64,000 bases of DNA from the NCBI RefSeq assembly GCF_000243395.2, contig NZ_CM001484.1:3652524-3716523 (forward strand). Direction: 5' to 3'. This stretch comes from Saccharomonospora glauca K62 (GTDB taxonomy: Bacteria; Actinomycetota; Actinomycetes; Mycobacteriales; Pseudonocardiaceae). Position numbers and translations under genes: made by a program. Below are positions 21,753-29,665 of this stretch, one piece after another. Each line of letters opens with the position of its first letter. Position 1 is the first letter of the stretch. The notes under the pieces were generated by a model, which made no database searches, had not been told where the DNA came from, and worked only from the letters and a program-made list of their open reading frames with translations.

Positions 21753-23153
21753 TCAGCCGTGGTTCTCCAGCATCTCCGTGACGAGCGCGGCGATCGGCGA
21801 GCGCTCGGAGCGGGTCAACGTCACGTGGGCGAACAGCGGATGCCCCTTCAACTTCTCGATCACCGCGGACACGCCGTCGTGCCTGCCCACCCGCAGGTTG
21901 TCCCGCTGCGCCACGTCGTGGGTGAGCACCACCCGCGACGCCGTGCCCAGCCGTGACAACACGGTGAGCAGCACGTTGCGCTCCAACGACTGCGCCTCGT
22001 CCACGATCACGAAGGCGTCATGCAGCGACCGACCCCGGATGTGCGTCAGCGGGAGCACCTCCAGCATCCCGCGGTCGAACACCTCGTCGATCACCGCCTG
22101 ACTCACCAGGGCGCCGAGCGTGTCGAACACCGCCTGCGCCCACGGCTGCATCTTCTCGCTCTCGGTTCCGGGTAGATATCCCAGGTCCTGCCCACCTACC
22201 GCATACAGCGGACGGAACACGACCACCTTGCGGTGCATCCCGCGTTCCAACACGGCCTCCAGCCCCGCGCACAGCGCGAGAGCCGACTTCCCCGTGCCCG
22301 CCCGACCGCCGAGCGACACGATCCCGACCTCCGGGTCCATCAGCAGGTCGAGCGCGATGCGCTGTTCCGCCGACCGACCGTGCAGACCGAACACCTCGCG
22401 GTCCCCGCGCACCAACCGCACCCGCTTGTTCGGCGTCACCCGCCCCAGCGCGCTCCTGGTGCCGGCCAACAGCCGCAGACCGGTGTTGCAGGGCAGCTCC
22501 GCGGCCTCGGAACTGCCGAAATCGGCCGGGTCCACCTCACCGGAGGCGAACAACTCGTCGATCGCCTCGACCGGGACGTCGAGATCGGCCATCCCCGTCC
22601 ACCCCGAGGGCACCACTTCCTCGGCGCGGTACTCGTCCGCGGCCAGCCCCACGGCGCCGGCCTTGACCCGCAACGGGACGTCCTTGGTCACCAGGGTCAC
22701 GGACTCCCGTTCGGTGGCGAGGTTCAACGCGCAGGCGAGGATGCGATGGTCGTTGGAATCGGTACGGAAGCCGGGCGGGAGCACCGTCGGGTCGGAGTGG
22801 TTCAACTCGACGTGCACCGTTCCCTCGTGGTCGCCGATCGGCACGGGAGTGTCGAGGCGACCGTGTATGCGCCGCAGGTCGTCCAACAGCCGCAGGGACT
22901 CCCTGGCGAACCACCCGAGCTCGGGGTGGTGCCGCTTCCCCTCCAACTCACTGACCACGACGAGAGGCAACACCACGTGGTGCTCGGCGAATCTGGTGAT
23001 GGCCCACGGGTCCGACAACAACACCGACGTGTCGAGTACGTAGGTGCGGGGCGTTCGGTCGCCGGTTTCGCCGGAATCAGTGCCTGCGTCGGCGCTCGGG
23101 GCGCTGACGGTCGAGCGGCTGGAGTCGTTTCGGGGCACACGCTGCGCAGTCAC
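21753..23153 (-). CDS. phoH2: PIN-PhoH protein (PhoH2-type RNA helicase/RNase)
   Basis: A 466-residue fusion. An N-terminal PIN ribonuclease domain (about residues 30-160, [12 protein letters not shown], with acidic residues at [12 protein letters not shown]) is followed by a PhoH ATPase with Walker [11 protein letters not shown] and Walker [10 protein letters not shown]. Mycobacterial PhoH2 proteins unwind and cleave RNA. I chose GTG 23153 because GAGGGAGA lies 8-9 nt upstream; a longer frame reaches 23246 but has no ribosome site. A 372-nt leader with hairpins and a possible 32-residue ORF precedes it. In mycobacteria a small antitoxin-like gene (phoAT) sits in that position. Confidence 0.9.
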   Translation of the reverse strand: MTAQRVPRNDSSRSTVSAPSADAGTDSGETGDRTPRTYVLDTSVLLSDPWAITRFAEHHVVLPLVVVSELEGKRHHPELGWFARESLRLLDDLRRIHGRLDTPVPIGDHEGTVHVELNHSDPTVLPPGFRTDSNDHRILACALNLATERESVTLVTKDVPLRVKAGAVGLAADEYRAEEVVPSGWTGMADLDVPVEAIDELFASGEVDPADFGSSEAAELPCNTGLRLLAGTRSALGRVTPNKRVRLVRGDREVFGLHGRSAEQRIALDLLMDPEVGIVSLGGRAGTGKSALALCAGLEAVLERGMHRKVVVFRPLYAVGGQDLGYLPGTESEKMQPWAQAVFDTLGALVSQAVIDEVFDRGMLEVLPLTHIRGRSLHDAFVIVDEAQSLERNVLLTVLSRLGTASRVVLTHDVAQRDNLRVGRHDGVSAVIEKLKGHPLFAHVTLTRSERSPIAALVTEMLENHG

Positions 23154-23525
23154 GACGGCATCTCCCTCAGGGGCGTCGGCACCACGCCCCGCACTCGCTG
23201 GGGCCGGGCACTGCCCTGGCTGGTCGCCGGCTCCGACACGCTTCACGCGTGGTCAGGGCATGCGACCACGAAGGGCCGGTGCCGGCCCCCTCGTGCGCTT
23301 CGGAAGCAACTCCGCGATCCGCAGGACCGCCATTCGCTCCACCACTGTCACGACCAGGGCCTCCCGCGGCGACTCACCTGGGTCCGTGCGCCGCCACTTC
23401 GGAAGCTACCTGCGACGCCCGTTTCACGCAGGCAGCCAGCTAGGTGAATCGGGGGTGCACCAATTCACGTTTGGTGAGCGACCTGGGACACAGTCGAGTG
23501 ATGTCGGCGTGACTTTACCGTGACT
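23154..23525 (-). promoter_or_regulatory. 372-nt structured intergenic leader upstream of phoH
   Basis: This stretch between uppS (stop 23526) and phoH (start 23153) has no large gene. Apart from the small ORF at 23253-23351 it holds two hairpins on the minus strand: CACCAA/TTGGTG (23458-23476) and CCTGCG/CGCAGG (23409-23432). It also has an AT-richer start near 23500-23520 suited to a promoter. I tried to match it to known riboswitch classes and could not. Confidence 0.35.
23253..23351 (-). CDS. Possible 32-residue ORF in the phoH leader
   Basis: GTG at 23351, preceded by GGGAGG (23360-23365 on the plus strand, read reversed), opens MTVVERMAVLRIAELLPKRT and ends GRMP. The peptide is basic with a short amphipathic helix-like start. 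It lies 99 bp upstream of phoH on the same strand. It may be a leader peptide, an antitoxin-like partner or chance. Only the ribosome site and position support it. Confidence 0.3.
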   Translation of the reverse strand: MTVVERMAVLRIAELLPKRTRGPAPALRGRMP

Positions 23526-24305
23526 TCACGCGCCGTACCGGCGATGGCGAACCGCGTAGTCACGCAGCGCTCGCAGGAAGTCCACGCGCCGGAAGGCGGG
23601 CCAGTACGCCTCGGTGAACCAGAACTCCGAATGCGCCGACTGCCACAGCAGGAATCCCGACAGCCGCTGTTCCCCGGAGGTTCGGATGATCAGGTCGGGA
23701 TCGGGCTGCCCCGACGTGTACAGGTGCTCCGAGATGTGGTCGACGTCCAGGATCTTGGCGAGTTCGTGGATGGTCTTGCCCTCGTCGGCGTACTGCCGCA
23801 ACAACTTGCGCACGGCGTCGGCGATCTCCTGCCGCCCGCCGTATCCGACGGCGACGTTGACGATCATCCCGGTGCGACCGTCGGTGCGCTGCGCCGCGGC
23901 GGTGAGTCGAGCCGCCACGTCGGTGGGCAGCATGTCCAGGGCGCCCACGATCGACAACCGCCACGGGTTGCCCGGTTTGGCGAGTTCGTCCACGACGTCC
24001 GGAATGATTTCCAGGAGCGCCGCGACCTCCTCACTGGACCGGTTGCGCACGTTGTCCGTCGACAACAGCCACAACGTGACCACCTCGACGTCGGCCTCCC
24101 GGCACCAGCCCAGGAAGTCGGCGATCTTGCGCGCGCCCACCCGGTGACCACCGTTGACGTCGGTGAAGCCCGCCTCACGCGCCCAGCGGCGGTTGCCGTC
24201 GAGGATGATGCCGATGTGGCGCGGGTGTCGTCCCGCGGCCTGCTGCTTGAGCCGCCACGAATAGACCGTGTAGACCACGTGGGAGAGGAACGACCGAAGA
24301 CTCAC
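23526..24305 (-). CDS. uppS: Z-isoprenyl diphosphate synthase (UppS family, probably short-chain)
   Basis: A 259-residue cis-prenyltransferase. The signature HIGIILDGNRRWAREAG, the STDNVRNRSSEEV loop and C-terminal RTSGEQRLSGFLLWQSAHSEF are all present. It condenses IPP onto an allylic diphosphate. Its position next to hemolysin III matches M. tuberculosis Rv1086, the Z-farnesyl diphosphate synthase feeding decaprenyl phosphate synthesis, so the short-chain activity is more likely than undecaprenyl synthase. The start is GTG at 24305. The divergent neighbour hlyIII shares a palindrome-containing promoter region. Confidence 0.9.
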   Translation of the reverse strand: MSLRSFLSHVVYTVYSWRLKQQAAGRHPRHIGIILDGNRRWAREAGFTDVNGGHRVGARKIADFLGWCREADVEVVTLWLLSTDNVRNRSSEEVAALLEIIPDVVDELAKPGNPWRLSIVGALDMLPTDVAARLTAAAQRTDGRTGMIVNVAVGYGGRQEIADAVRKLLRQYADEGKTIHELAKILDVDHISEHLYTSGQPDPDLIIRTSGEQRLSGFLLWQSAHSEFWFTEAYWPAFRRVDFLRALRDYAVRHRRYGA

Positions 24306-24376
24306 ATCACGGCAGCGTACGCCTGGCGGCAAAGTGAGCTTCGACTACTCCCCGACTGGGGACTGTGCGAGATAAC

Positions 24377-24390
24377 CTACGGTTCCGTAG
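24377..24390. promoter_or_regulatory. 14-bp palindromic operator CTACGGTTCCGTAG
   Basis: Perfect CTACGG/CCGTAG arms separated by TT lie 12 bp before the hlyIII GTG (24402) and 72 bp upstream of uppS (24305). The location fits a repressor site over the hlyIII promoter or a shared divergent control. The regulator is unknown. Confidence 0.55.
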
Positions 24391-24401
24391 CCTGCTTCTC
24401 T

Positions 24402-25091
24402 GTGAGCGTAGCGACGCACAAACAGAACGAAGCAACACCGTCCGACGTCGTCGACACCCGTCCGCGGCTTCGTGGGCACATCCACTTCTGGAGTTTCTTC
24501 GGCGCGGTCGCGGCGGGTGCCACGCTGATCGCCCTGGCCGCGTCGACCGTGTCGGGGCTCGCCGCCCTGGCGACGTCGATCTACGGGGTCACGGTGCTCG
24601 GCGTGTTCGGGGTCAGCGCCTTGTACCACCGGCGGATCTGGAGCCCCAAGGCGTACGCGTGGATGAAACGCGCCGACCACTCGATGATCTTCCTGTTCAT
24701 CGCGGGCACCTACACGCCGTTCACACTGTTGGCGATGTCCCAGCCGACCGGGTACGTCGTGCTCGGCGTGGTGTGGGGTGGCGCGGTCGCGGGTGTCGCG
24801 TTGAAGATGTTGTGGCCGACGGCGCCGCGTTGGCTCGGCGTGCCCATCTACATCGCGCTGGGCTGGGTCGCGATCTTCGTGCTGCCGGAGCTGGCGCACA
24901 ACGCGGGCGTGGCGGCGCTGGTGTTGCTGCTCGTCGGCGGGGCCCTCTACACGGTGGGGTCGGTTTTCTACGCCACCCGTTGGCCGAACTACTGGCCCAA
25001 GACCTTCGGGTACCACGAGTTCTTCCACGCGTGCACGGTGGCGGCGGCCATCACGCACTACATCGCGATCTGGCTGGCCATGTACGCCTGA
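24402..25091 (+). CDS. Hemolysin III / PAQR-family membrane protein
   Basis: A 229-residue seven-helix membrane protein of the HlyIII (PAQR) family. Conserved residues are present: SALYHRRIW after helix 2, KRADHSMIFLFIAGTYTPF, and the C-terminal GYHEFFHACTVAAAITHY, giving the Ser/His/Asp/His-x3-His set that binds metal in PAQR hydrolases. Despite the name, bacterial members are not established cytolysins. The GTG at 24402 gives MSVATHKQNEATPS. It is divergent from uppS, as with Rv1085c-Rv1086. The accessory block begins just downstream. Confidence 0.9.
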   Translation: MSVATHKQNEATPSDVVDTRPRLRGHIHFWSFFGAVAAGATLIALAASTVSGLAALATSIYGVTVLGVFGVSALYHRRIWSPKAYAWMKRADHSMIFLFIAGTYTPFTLLAMSQPTGYVVLGVVWGGAVAGVALKMLWPTAPRWLGVPIYIALGWVAIFVLPELAHNAGVAALVLLLVGGALYTVGSVFYATRWPNYWPKTFGYHEFFHACTVAAAITHYIAIWLAMYA

Positions 25092-25173
25092 CACACCTCG
25101 TCCACGGGCGGGCCGGGATCATCCCGTCTCGACCCCGTTCACCGACTCGTCCTCGTCGGGCCGATCGTCCGGT

Positions 25174-25908
25174 TCACCAGGCCGCCGTGAGGATCCTGGC
25201 CAGATTGGCCGGGGTTCCCGGAAGACAGTGCAGGTTCCGGGACTCGTCGGCGAACACCACGATCCTGCCCCGGTCACGGAGATCGATCACGGAGAACGGC
25301 CCGCTGCGCCGATACCGGCCGTCCGAGGTGCCACCGACGTAGACCTGGTGCACCGCCTCGCGTGGGGCTTTCAGTCGCTCCTCGAGCTCTTTTTCCGGAC
25401 TCAGTCGCGTGGCGAACATGTCGTGGTGCTCGTCGCGGGTGTCGAAGGCGTCCCTGGTGGTGTGCAGCTCCGACACCGGGGCGGGTGGCACCTGGGGCAG
25501 TTCGCCGACGAACTCCTCGACCAGGCGACGTTCGTCGATCGACACGATCGCCACCGACTCGTCTTGCACCTGCATAGCCGCCGCCTCGCCACCGGCGGCG
25601 GCCACGAGGAACTTCCGGTCGCGGCCGGGGTCGTCGGTGTAGCCACTCCAGCAGTACAGCTCCCGACCCGGCGAGGCGAAGATCCGCAGGATGACGCGGA
25701 GCTCGCGGGTGAGCATGTCCCCGTGGGCCAGGCCGAGCTCAGCCAACCGCTGGAAGCATTGATTCGTGAACTCACCCCGCTCGCTTTGCGGGATGTACAC
25801 GTCGAACGCTCCCAGCAGTGGGTGTGGGTCGCCGAGGCCCTCCAATTCCCACAGGTGCAGCAACACCACTCGCGGCAGCGCGATGGGACTGGTCAACACG
25901 GTCGTCAT
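25174..25908 (-). CDS. espG: EspG-family ESX secretion-associated chaperone
   Basis: A 244-residue EspG-like protein, the cytosolic chaperone that binds PE/PPE-type substrates of type VII secretion. The N-terminal LHLWELEGLGDPHPLL, the central ASPGRELYCWSGYTDDPGRD, and the C-terminal SVIDLRDRGRIVVF and NLARILTAAW match the family. It is the last gene of an operon that starts at 29406, 2 bp after the PPE-like gene, its expected client. No EccC, EccD or mycosin is in the window, so the secretion machine must be elsewhere. Confidence 0.85.
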   Translation of the reverse strand: MTTVLTSPIALPRVVLLHLWELEGLGDPHPLLGAFDVYIPQSERGEFTNQCFQRLAELGLAHGDMLTRELRVILRIFASPGRELYCWSGYTDDPGRDRKFLVAAAGGEAAAMQVQDESVAIVSIDERRLVEEFVGELPQVPPAPVSELHTTRDAFDTRDEHHDMFATRLSPEKELEERLKAPREAVHQVYVGGTSDGRYRRSGPFSVIDLRDRGRIVVFADESRNLHCLPGTPANLARILTAAW

Positions 25909-25910
25909 GC

Positions 25911-27323
25911 CTACCCGCCGATGGTCGGAGGTGTGATGACGTGGCCCGTGTTCGGGTCACGGAGCACTTGGCCGTCTTCGGTGAGCTGGAACGCCTCGTC
26001 GGTGGCCTGGACGTACTGGCGCTGGTGTTCTTGGTCGTCACCGCCCTGCCCGCCGCGCCCGGCGCCGCCCATGGCCCCCATGGGCATCGCACCCCGTCCG
26101 GCTGCCGCGCTCGATGCACCACCGGCCGGGCCACCGGCGGCCACGGGTCCACCGCCACCGCTCGGTCCGAAGGGGACCGCACCCGTTCCCCTGCCCATAC
26201 CCGCACCGGGAGCCGCTCCACCGGCCCCACCTCCCGTGGCACCACCGGCGCCGCCTCCCGCGGCACCACCGGCGCCGCCGGGCCCGATCCCGCCGGGAAC
26301 ACCGCCGAGGCCGGGCCCGGGGAGGCGTCCCCTCAAGCCGCCCACTGTGGACGAACCACCACCGGCCGGGCCGAAACCCCCCGTCGTGCCGACGGGGCCG
26401 AATCCCGGCGTGTTGGACGTGCCGCCACCACCACTTCCCGGACCGAATCCGGTGGTGGGGTTGAGGTTCGGCGGGGAATAGCCGGGCGTGGGGCGGTTCA
26501 CGTCCGGAGGCACGTATCCCGACAAGGACGTGCTGCCGTTCGGCTGCGACGACGCCACCGGGGTGGGTGACTGGAGACTCGGTGCCGAACCGCTCGGGAC
26601 GGCGCCGCCGGAGATCGGTGAGGGGGTCGGCGCCCCACCGGAGACCGGGGCACCGGCGGACACCGATGGGCCGGGTTCGTGGAACGTCTTGACGCCCGTT
26701 CCGGAGCTTTCCGCCTGCCGGGATTCGCTTCGTTCGATCGTGCCGAGTTCACGGTCGCCCGTGTCGAACGAATCGAACCGGCCGAAGTCCTGCACCACGC
26801 CCTGTTGTGCGGATCGCATGGCCTGTTCGTAGCCGTCGTAGATCTGTCGGGCCCGCTGGACGTCGGCCTTGTACTGGTTGACCTGCTTCTCGTTGTCGGT
26901 GTCCCACGGGGTCAGGACGTCGATGAAGTCCCGCTCCGGCGGGGTCTCGGGGATCGGGGGAAGCTGCTGTTTGACGTTATCGAACGTGTATGCGCTGTCG
27001 GTGTATCGCCGGGCGTTGGCGGCGTACACGGCGGCGGCCATCTCCGTCGCCTTGGCTCCCGCGCGGATCTTCTCCGCGGCGGCGTCGGCACCCTCGCCCG
27101 TCCACGAGCTCTCCAGGACCTGCAACATCTTCATGCTGCGCTCGCTCGCGTCCTGGTGCGCCTCGACCACGCTGTTGGCCTTGGTGGCGGCCTCGTGCCA
27201 TTTCGACGAATCGCCCTCGTGGATCCGACGCACCAACTCGTGCAGCGGAACCATTCCCCTGCTGGCCATGATGGCGTTCAGGTTCTTTTGGAGAGTCTTC
27301 CCGACCCCGTCGAACAGCCCCAT
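25911..27323 (-). CDS. PPE-like ESX substrate with Gly/Pro-rich C-terminus
   Basis: A 470-residue protein. Residues 1-170 are helical, with WHEAATKANSVVEAHQ and LESSWTGEGADAAAEKIRAG, a WxG turn typical of WXG100/PPE-like helical hairpins. Residues 200-430 are low-complexity Gly/Pro/Ala/Ser, including GGAGGAAGGGAGGATGGG. The end is an ordered motif DEAFQLTEDGQVLRDPNTGHV. It is probably exported by an ESX system with EspG as chaperone. ATG 27323 is used; GTG 27329 overlaps the upstream TGA (GTGA) and would add two residues. Confidence 0.78.
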   Translation of the reverse strand: MGLFDGVGKTLQKNLNAIMASRGMVPLHELVRRIHEGDSSKWHEAATKANSVVEAHQDASERSMKMLQVLESSWTGEGADAAAEKIRAGAKATEMAAAVYAANARRYTDSAYTFDNVKQQLPPIPETPPERDFIDVLTPWDTDNEKQVNQYKADVQRARQIYDGYEQAMRSAQQGVVQDFGRFDSFDTGDRELGTIERSESRQAESSGTGVKTFHEPGPSVSAGAPVSGGAPTPSPISGGAVPSGSAPSLQSPTPVASSQPNGSTSLSGYVPPDVNRPTPGYSPPNLNPTTGFGPGSGGGGTSNTPGFGPVGTTGGFGPAGGGSSTVGGLRGRLPGPGLGGVPGGIGPGGAGGAAGGGAGGATGGGAGGAAPGAGMGRGTGAVPFGPSGGGGPVAAGGPAGGASSAAAGRGAMPMGAMGGAGRGGQGGDDQEHQRQYVQATDEAFQLTEDGQVLRDPNTGHVITPPTIGG

Positions 27324-27325
27324 CG

Positions 27326-27979
27326 TCACTCCCCCGCCCGGTCCTTCAGGTTCCCCACAACGGTCGCAGCGATCCTCTCGGCAGGCCCACACGAATCCAC
27401 CCCGGCGTTCTTTTTCTCCATGCTCAGAGCCACGCCCGTGGATATCGCATACTCATCGGCCAACCCCACCACCACAGTGCAAATAGGGTCGTCTTCACTG
27501 TCCTTGTAAGCCACTGCAGGGAAACCTTCAATCGGTCCCACCTCACGAAAGATGGAGCTTTGTGGCTTGGCATAGGCATACGACGCACTCAAGCCTTGCC
27601 GGGTGGCAGTATGAAAACTAACTTGAAAACCACCGAGGGTTTCCTGATTCCCCCAGTCACAGCCCGGCCCGAGCCCATCCAAGTCAGCTCGTTTACCCGC
27701 TGCCGCTCCTTCGCCCAGTATTTCCTCAACCTGCTGCGGCGTGAGGACCTCACACGGATCACTGGGCAACGCCGACTCCGGCAACGGATCCGCCACAGCC
27801 GGCGCACCACTGTGCGGCAGCCCGGAACCACTCCCCTGAGCACTTGTAGATGTCGGACCTACCGATTCGGACACCGACGACTCAGACGTCGGCGCCGCAT
27901 CCCCGTCCACACCCTCCGAACACCCAGCGACAGCCAACACCGCCAGACCGACACCCACCACCGCGCTCACGCGCCCCAT
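27326..27979 (-). CDS. DUF3558 lipoprotein, copy 2
   Basis: A 217-residue DUF3558 lipoprotein. The signal peptide ends in lipobox VLAVAGC (Cys20), followed by a Ser/Thr linker, then SDPCEVLTPQQVEEILGEG, GPGCDWGNQ and a C-terminal DSCGPAERIAATVVG that supplies the paired cysteines. It is a near copy of the gene at 28262-28909: the first 35 and last 25 residues are almost identical and the middle differs. It overlaps the upstream ORF (TGATG) and the PPE-like gene downstream. G+C here falls to about 50-55%, well below the flanks. Confidence 0.85.
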   Translation of the reverse strand: MGRVSAVVGVGLAVLAVAGCSEGVDGDAAPTSESSVSESVGPTSTSAQGSGSGLPHSGAPAVADPLPESALPSDPCEVLTPQQVEEILGEGAAAGKRADLDGLGPGCDWGNQETLGGFQVSFHTATRQGLSASYAYAKPQSSIFREVGPIEGFPAVAYKDSEDDPICTVVVGLADEYAISTGVALSMEKKNAGVDSCGPAERIAATVVGNLKDRAGE

Positions 27980-28182
27980 CAGACATAACCTCCGCCGGAA
28001 CCACTCCCGCCCGGCCCGTTCAGCAGAGCCATGACACACCGGTGTCCACGAGCCCGAGGAAAGTGCCACTCAGCACCGACCTGCCGAATCCCGGCCCAAC
28101 GCTTGCGCACTGACCTTCGCCACGGCTCCTGCGCCAGGTCCTCAGTCGGCAGAGCGGTGTCGCGGAGCGCACCTACGGCCAT
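27979..28182 (-). CDS. Hypothetical 67-residue protein between the DUF3558 copies
   Basis: ATG 28182 has GAGGGGG six nt upstream and opens MAVGALRDTALPTEDLAQEP. It continues through WRRSVRKRWAGIRQVGAEWH and ends SGSGGGYV. That ending and the TGATG junction with the next DUF3558 copy are the same as in the gene at 28909-29406, so this is likely to be a partial or hybrid relative created by the duplication. A TTG at 28230 would extend it by 16 residues. The coding status is uncertain. No family was recognised. Confidence 0.42.
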   Translation of the reverse strand: MAVGALRDTALPTEDLAQEPWRRSVRKRWAGIRQVGAEWHFPRARGHRCVMALLNGPGGSGSGGGYV

Positions 28183-28193
28183 CGCCTGCCCCC

Positions 28194-28259
28194 TCAGCCC
28201 AGTGATAGGGACTTCCGCTTCCCGATCCAAACCTTCCGGACCCCGTCGAACGATTCCAT
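28194..28259 (-). pseudogene. 5' remnant of a PPE-like gene
   Basis: Directly after DUF3558 copy 1, at the place where the PPE-like gene begins after copy 2, the frame reads MESFDGVRKVWIGKRKSLSL and stops at 28194. The start VTM-x2-FDGV parallels VTMGLFDGV of the real gene, including the GTGACGATG context. This looks like the truncated edge of a duplicated segment. Confidence 0.55.
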
Positions 28260-28261
28260 CG

Positions 28262-28909
28262 TCACTCCCCCGCCCGGTCCTTCAGATTCCCCACAACGGT
28301 CGCAGCGATCCTCTCGGCAGGCCCACACGAATCCACCCCGGCTTCTTCTTTTTCAAAACTCAGCGTCACCGTGGCCGATATCGCGTAGTCATCAGCCAAC
28401 CCCACCACCACAGTGCAATAAGGGTCGTCTTCACTGTCCTTATAAGCCACCGCGGGAAAACGATCGACCGGCCCCACCTCACGGAAGATCGCACTCCGTG
28501 GCTTGGCATTGGCATACGCCGCACTCAAGCCCTGCCGGGCAACAGTGTCGAAACCGATTTTGAACCCACCGAGGGTGTCCTGGTTCCCCCAGTCACAGCC
28601 CGGCCCAAGCTCATCCAAGTCTTTCCGCTTACCCTCCGACGCTCCTTCGCCCAGTATTTCCTCAACCTGCTGCGGCGTGAGCACTTCACACGGATCACTG
28701 GGCAGTGCCGACTCCGGCAACGGATCCGCCACAGCCGGCGCACCACTATGCGGCAACTCCGACCCACCCGCCTGAGCACTCGACGAAGGACTCGCCGACA
28801 CGGACACCGACGACTCAGACGTCGGCGCCGCATCCCCGTCCACACCCTCCGAACACCCAGCAACGGCCAACACCAGACCGACACCCACCACCGCACTCAC
28901 GCGCCCCAT
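28262..28909 (-). CDS. DUF3558 lipoprotein, copy 1
   Basis: A 215-residue DUF3558 lipoprotein with lipobox VLAVAGC (Cys19), a Ser-rich linker and the same conserved blocks as copy 2 (SDPCEVLTPQQVEEIL, GPGCDWGNQ, DSCGPAERIA). Its 3' 80 nt differ from those of copy 2 at about one position, whereas the central parts have diverged more. This suggests recent duplication or gene conversion at the ends. The ATG at 28909 overlaps the stop of the upstream ESX-type gene (TGATG). It is presumably anchored to the outer face of the membrane; its function is unknown. Confidence 0.85.
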   Translation of the reverse strand: MGRVSAVVGVGLVLAVAGCSEGVDGDAAPTSESSVSVSASPSSSAQAGGSELPHSGAPAVADPLPESALPSDPCEVLTPQQVEEILGEGASEGKRKDLDELGPGCDWGNQDTLGGFKIGFDTVARQGLSAAYANAKPRSAIFREVGPVDRFPAVAYKDSEDDPYCTVVVGLADDYAISATVTLSFEKEEAGVDSCGPAERIAATVVGNLKDRAGE

Positions 28910-29406
28910 CAGACATAACCTCCGCCGGAATCGTTCTCCCCACCGGCGATGGTGATATCACGTCCGGCCTGCTCGTCCGACTCCTGATACACACCCAACG
29001 CCTTGCCCAACGCCCGCGCGAGTCCCCGGTAGAAATCAGCCTCAGCCTGGACGTGCTGAGCACCCGCTTCGAACGCCTGACTCCCGACATCGTTGAAGCT
29101 CATACTTGCCGGGTCCTCGGCAGGCGGGTCAGTTTTGCGCAACTGCAGCGCATCACGTACCTGTTCCTGCAGCTCATAAGCAAGCGCTACGGCTTCCCGG
29201 TACAGGCCTTCGGCGGTGTCGACGTCGAGTTCGAAGCCTCCGCCCTTACCGGGGGCTGAGGCTCTGCCGTCGACGATGAAGTTGGTGTTGTTCCACAGGG
29301 CCGCCATGCTGACGCCGACCCCGTCACCGCCCGGCATCATCGACAGGCCCAACCGGACGGCCTCACCGACCGACAGGTCGCCAGTCCCCCCACCGGCTTC
29401 CGACAC
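28909..29406 (-). CDS. Type VII secretion-associated helical protein (WXG100/PE-like)
   Basis: A 165-residue protein, first gene of the ESX-type operon. Residues 25-60 contain GDGVGVSMAALWNNTNFIVD. Residues 70-150 form a helical hairpin, TAEGLYREAVALAYELQEQ and ADFYRGLARALGKALGVYQ, resembling PE-like or WXG substrates. The tail is DSGGGYV. GTG 29406 is supported by GAGGAGAG just upstream. Frames extending to 29475 lack a ribosome site. Co-transcription with the DUF3558, PPE-like and espG genes is indicated by overlaps. Confidence 0.65.
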   Translation of the reverse strand: MSEAGGGTGDLSVGEAVRLGLSMMPGGDGVGVSMAALWNNTNFIVDGRASAPGKGGGFELDVDTAEGLYREAVALAYELQEQVRDALQLRKTDPPAEDPASMSFNDVGSQAFEAGAQHVQAEADFYRGLARALGKALGVYQESDEQAGRDITIAGGENDSGGGYV

Positions 29407-29537
29407 CGTTCGCTCTCCTCGTCCCGCGTACGAACATCCCGCAGGGCCATAGAGTAACGAACCTTTTACCCTCACGAGTCGGATTCACCGAACTCCCAGG
29501 TCAAGCCACTCACCGGGCACAGACCACGAACGAACAA

Positions 29538-29580
29538 CGCGGGTGCGGCACCGGGTCTGGGAACCCGTGCCGCACCCGCG
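29538..29580. terminator. Long GC hairpin in the BCCT/ESX intergenic gap
   Basis: Arms CGCGGGTGCGGCAC (29538-29551) and GTGCCGCACCCGCG (29567-29580) pair perfectly over 14 bp around a partly pairing loop. It lies beyond the first terminator of the BCCT gene and before the ESX operon promoter. A terminator or insulator role is inferred. Confidence 0.6.
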
Positions 29581-29617
29581 GGCGAGACAACTTTCGAATA
29601 TCAGGACGCCATGGCCG

Positions 29618-29658
29618 GTGTGGAACCGGGCGGCGAGAACCGGCGCCCGGTTCCACAC
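29618..29658 (-). terminator. Terminator of the bet operon
   Basis: GTGTGGAACCGGGCG (29618-29632) and CGCCCGGTTCCACAC (29644-29658) give a perfect 15-bp stem with an 11-nt loop. The hairpin starts 8 nt past the BCCT-transporter stop on the minus strand. There is no U-run, as is usual for actinomycete terminators. Confidence 0.75.
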
Positions 29659-29665
29659 TCGGACC

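Noticed and set aside
21551-21781. Plus-strand frame encoding Thr-Cys-Gly-His repeats in array 1
   Set aside because: The 21-bp unit keeps frame automatically, so any frame remains open. There is no ribosome site or credible protein.
23400-23480. Known riboswitch (ydaO-like) in the phoH leader
   Set aside because: Some words resemble the c-di-AMP riboswitch core, but order and pairing do not fit on either strand. A covariance-model search would be decisive.
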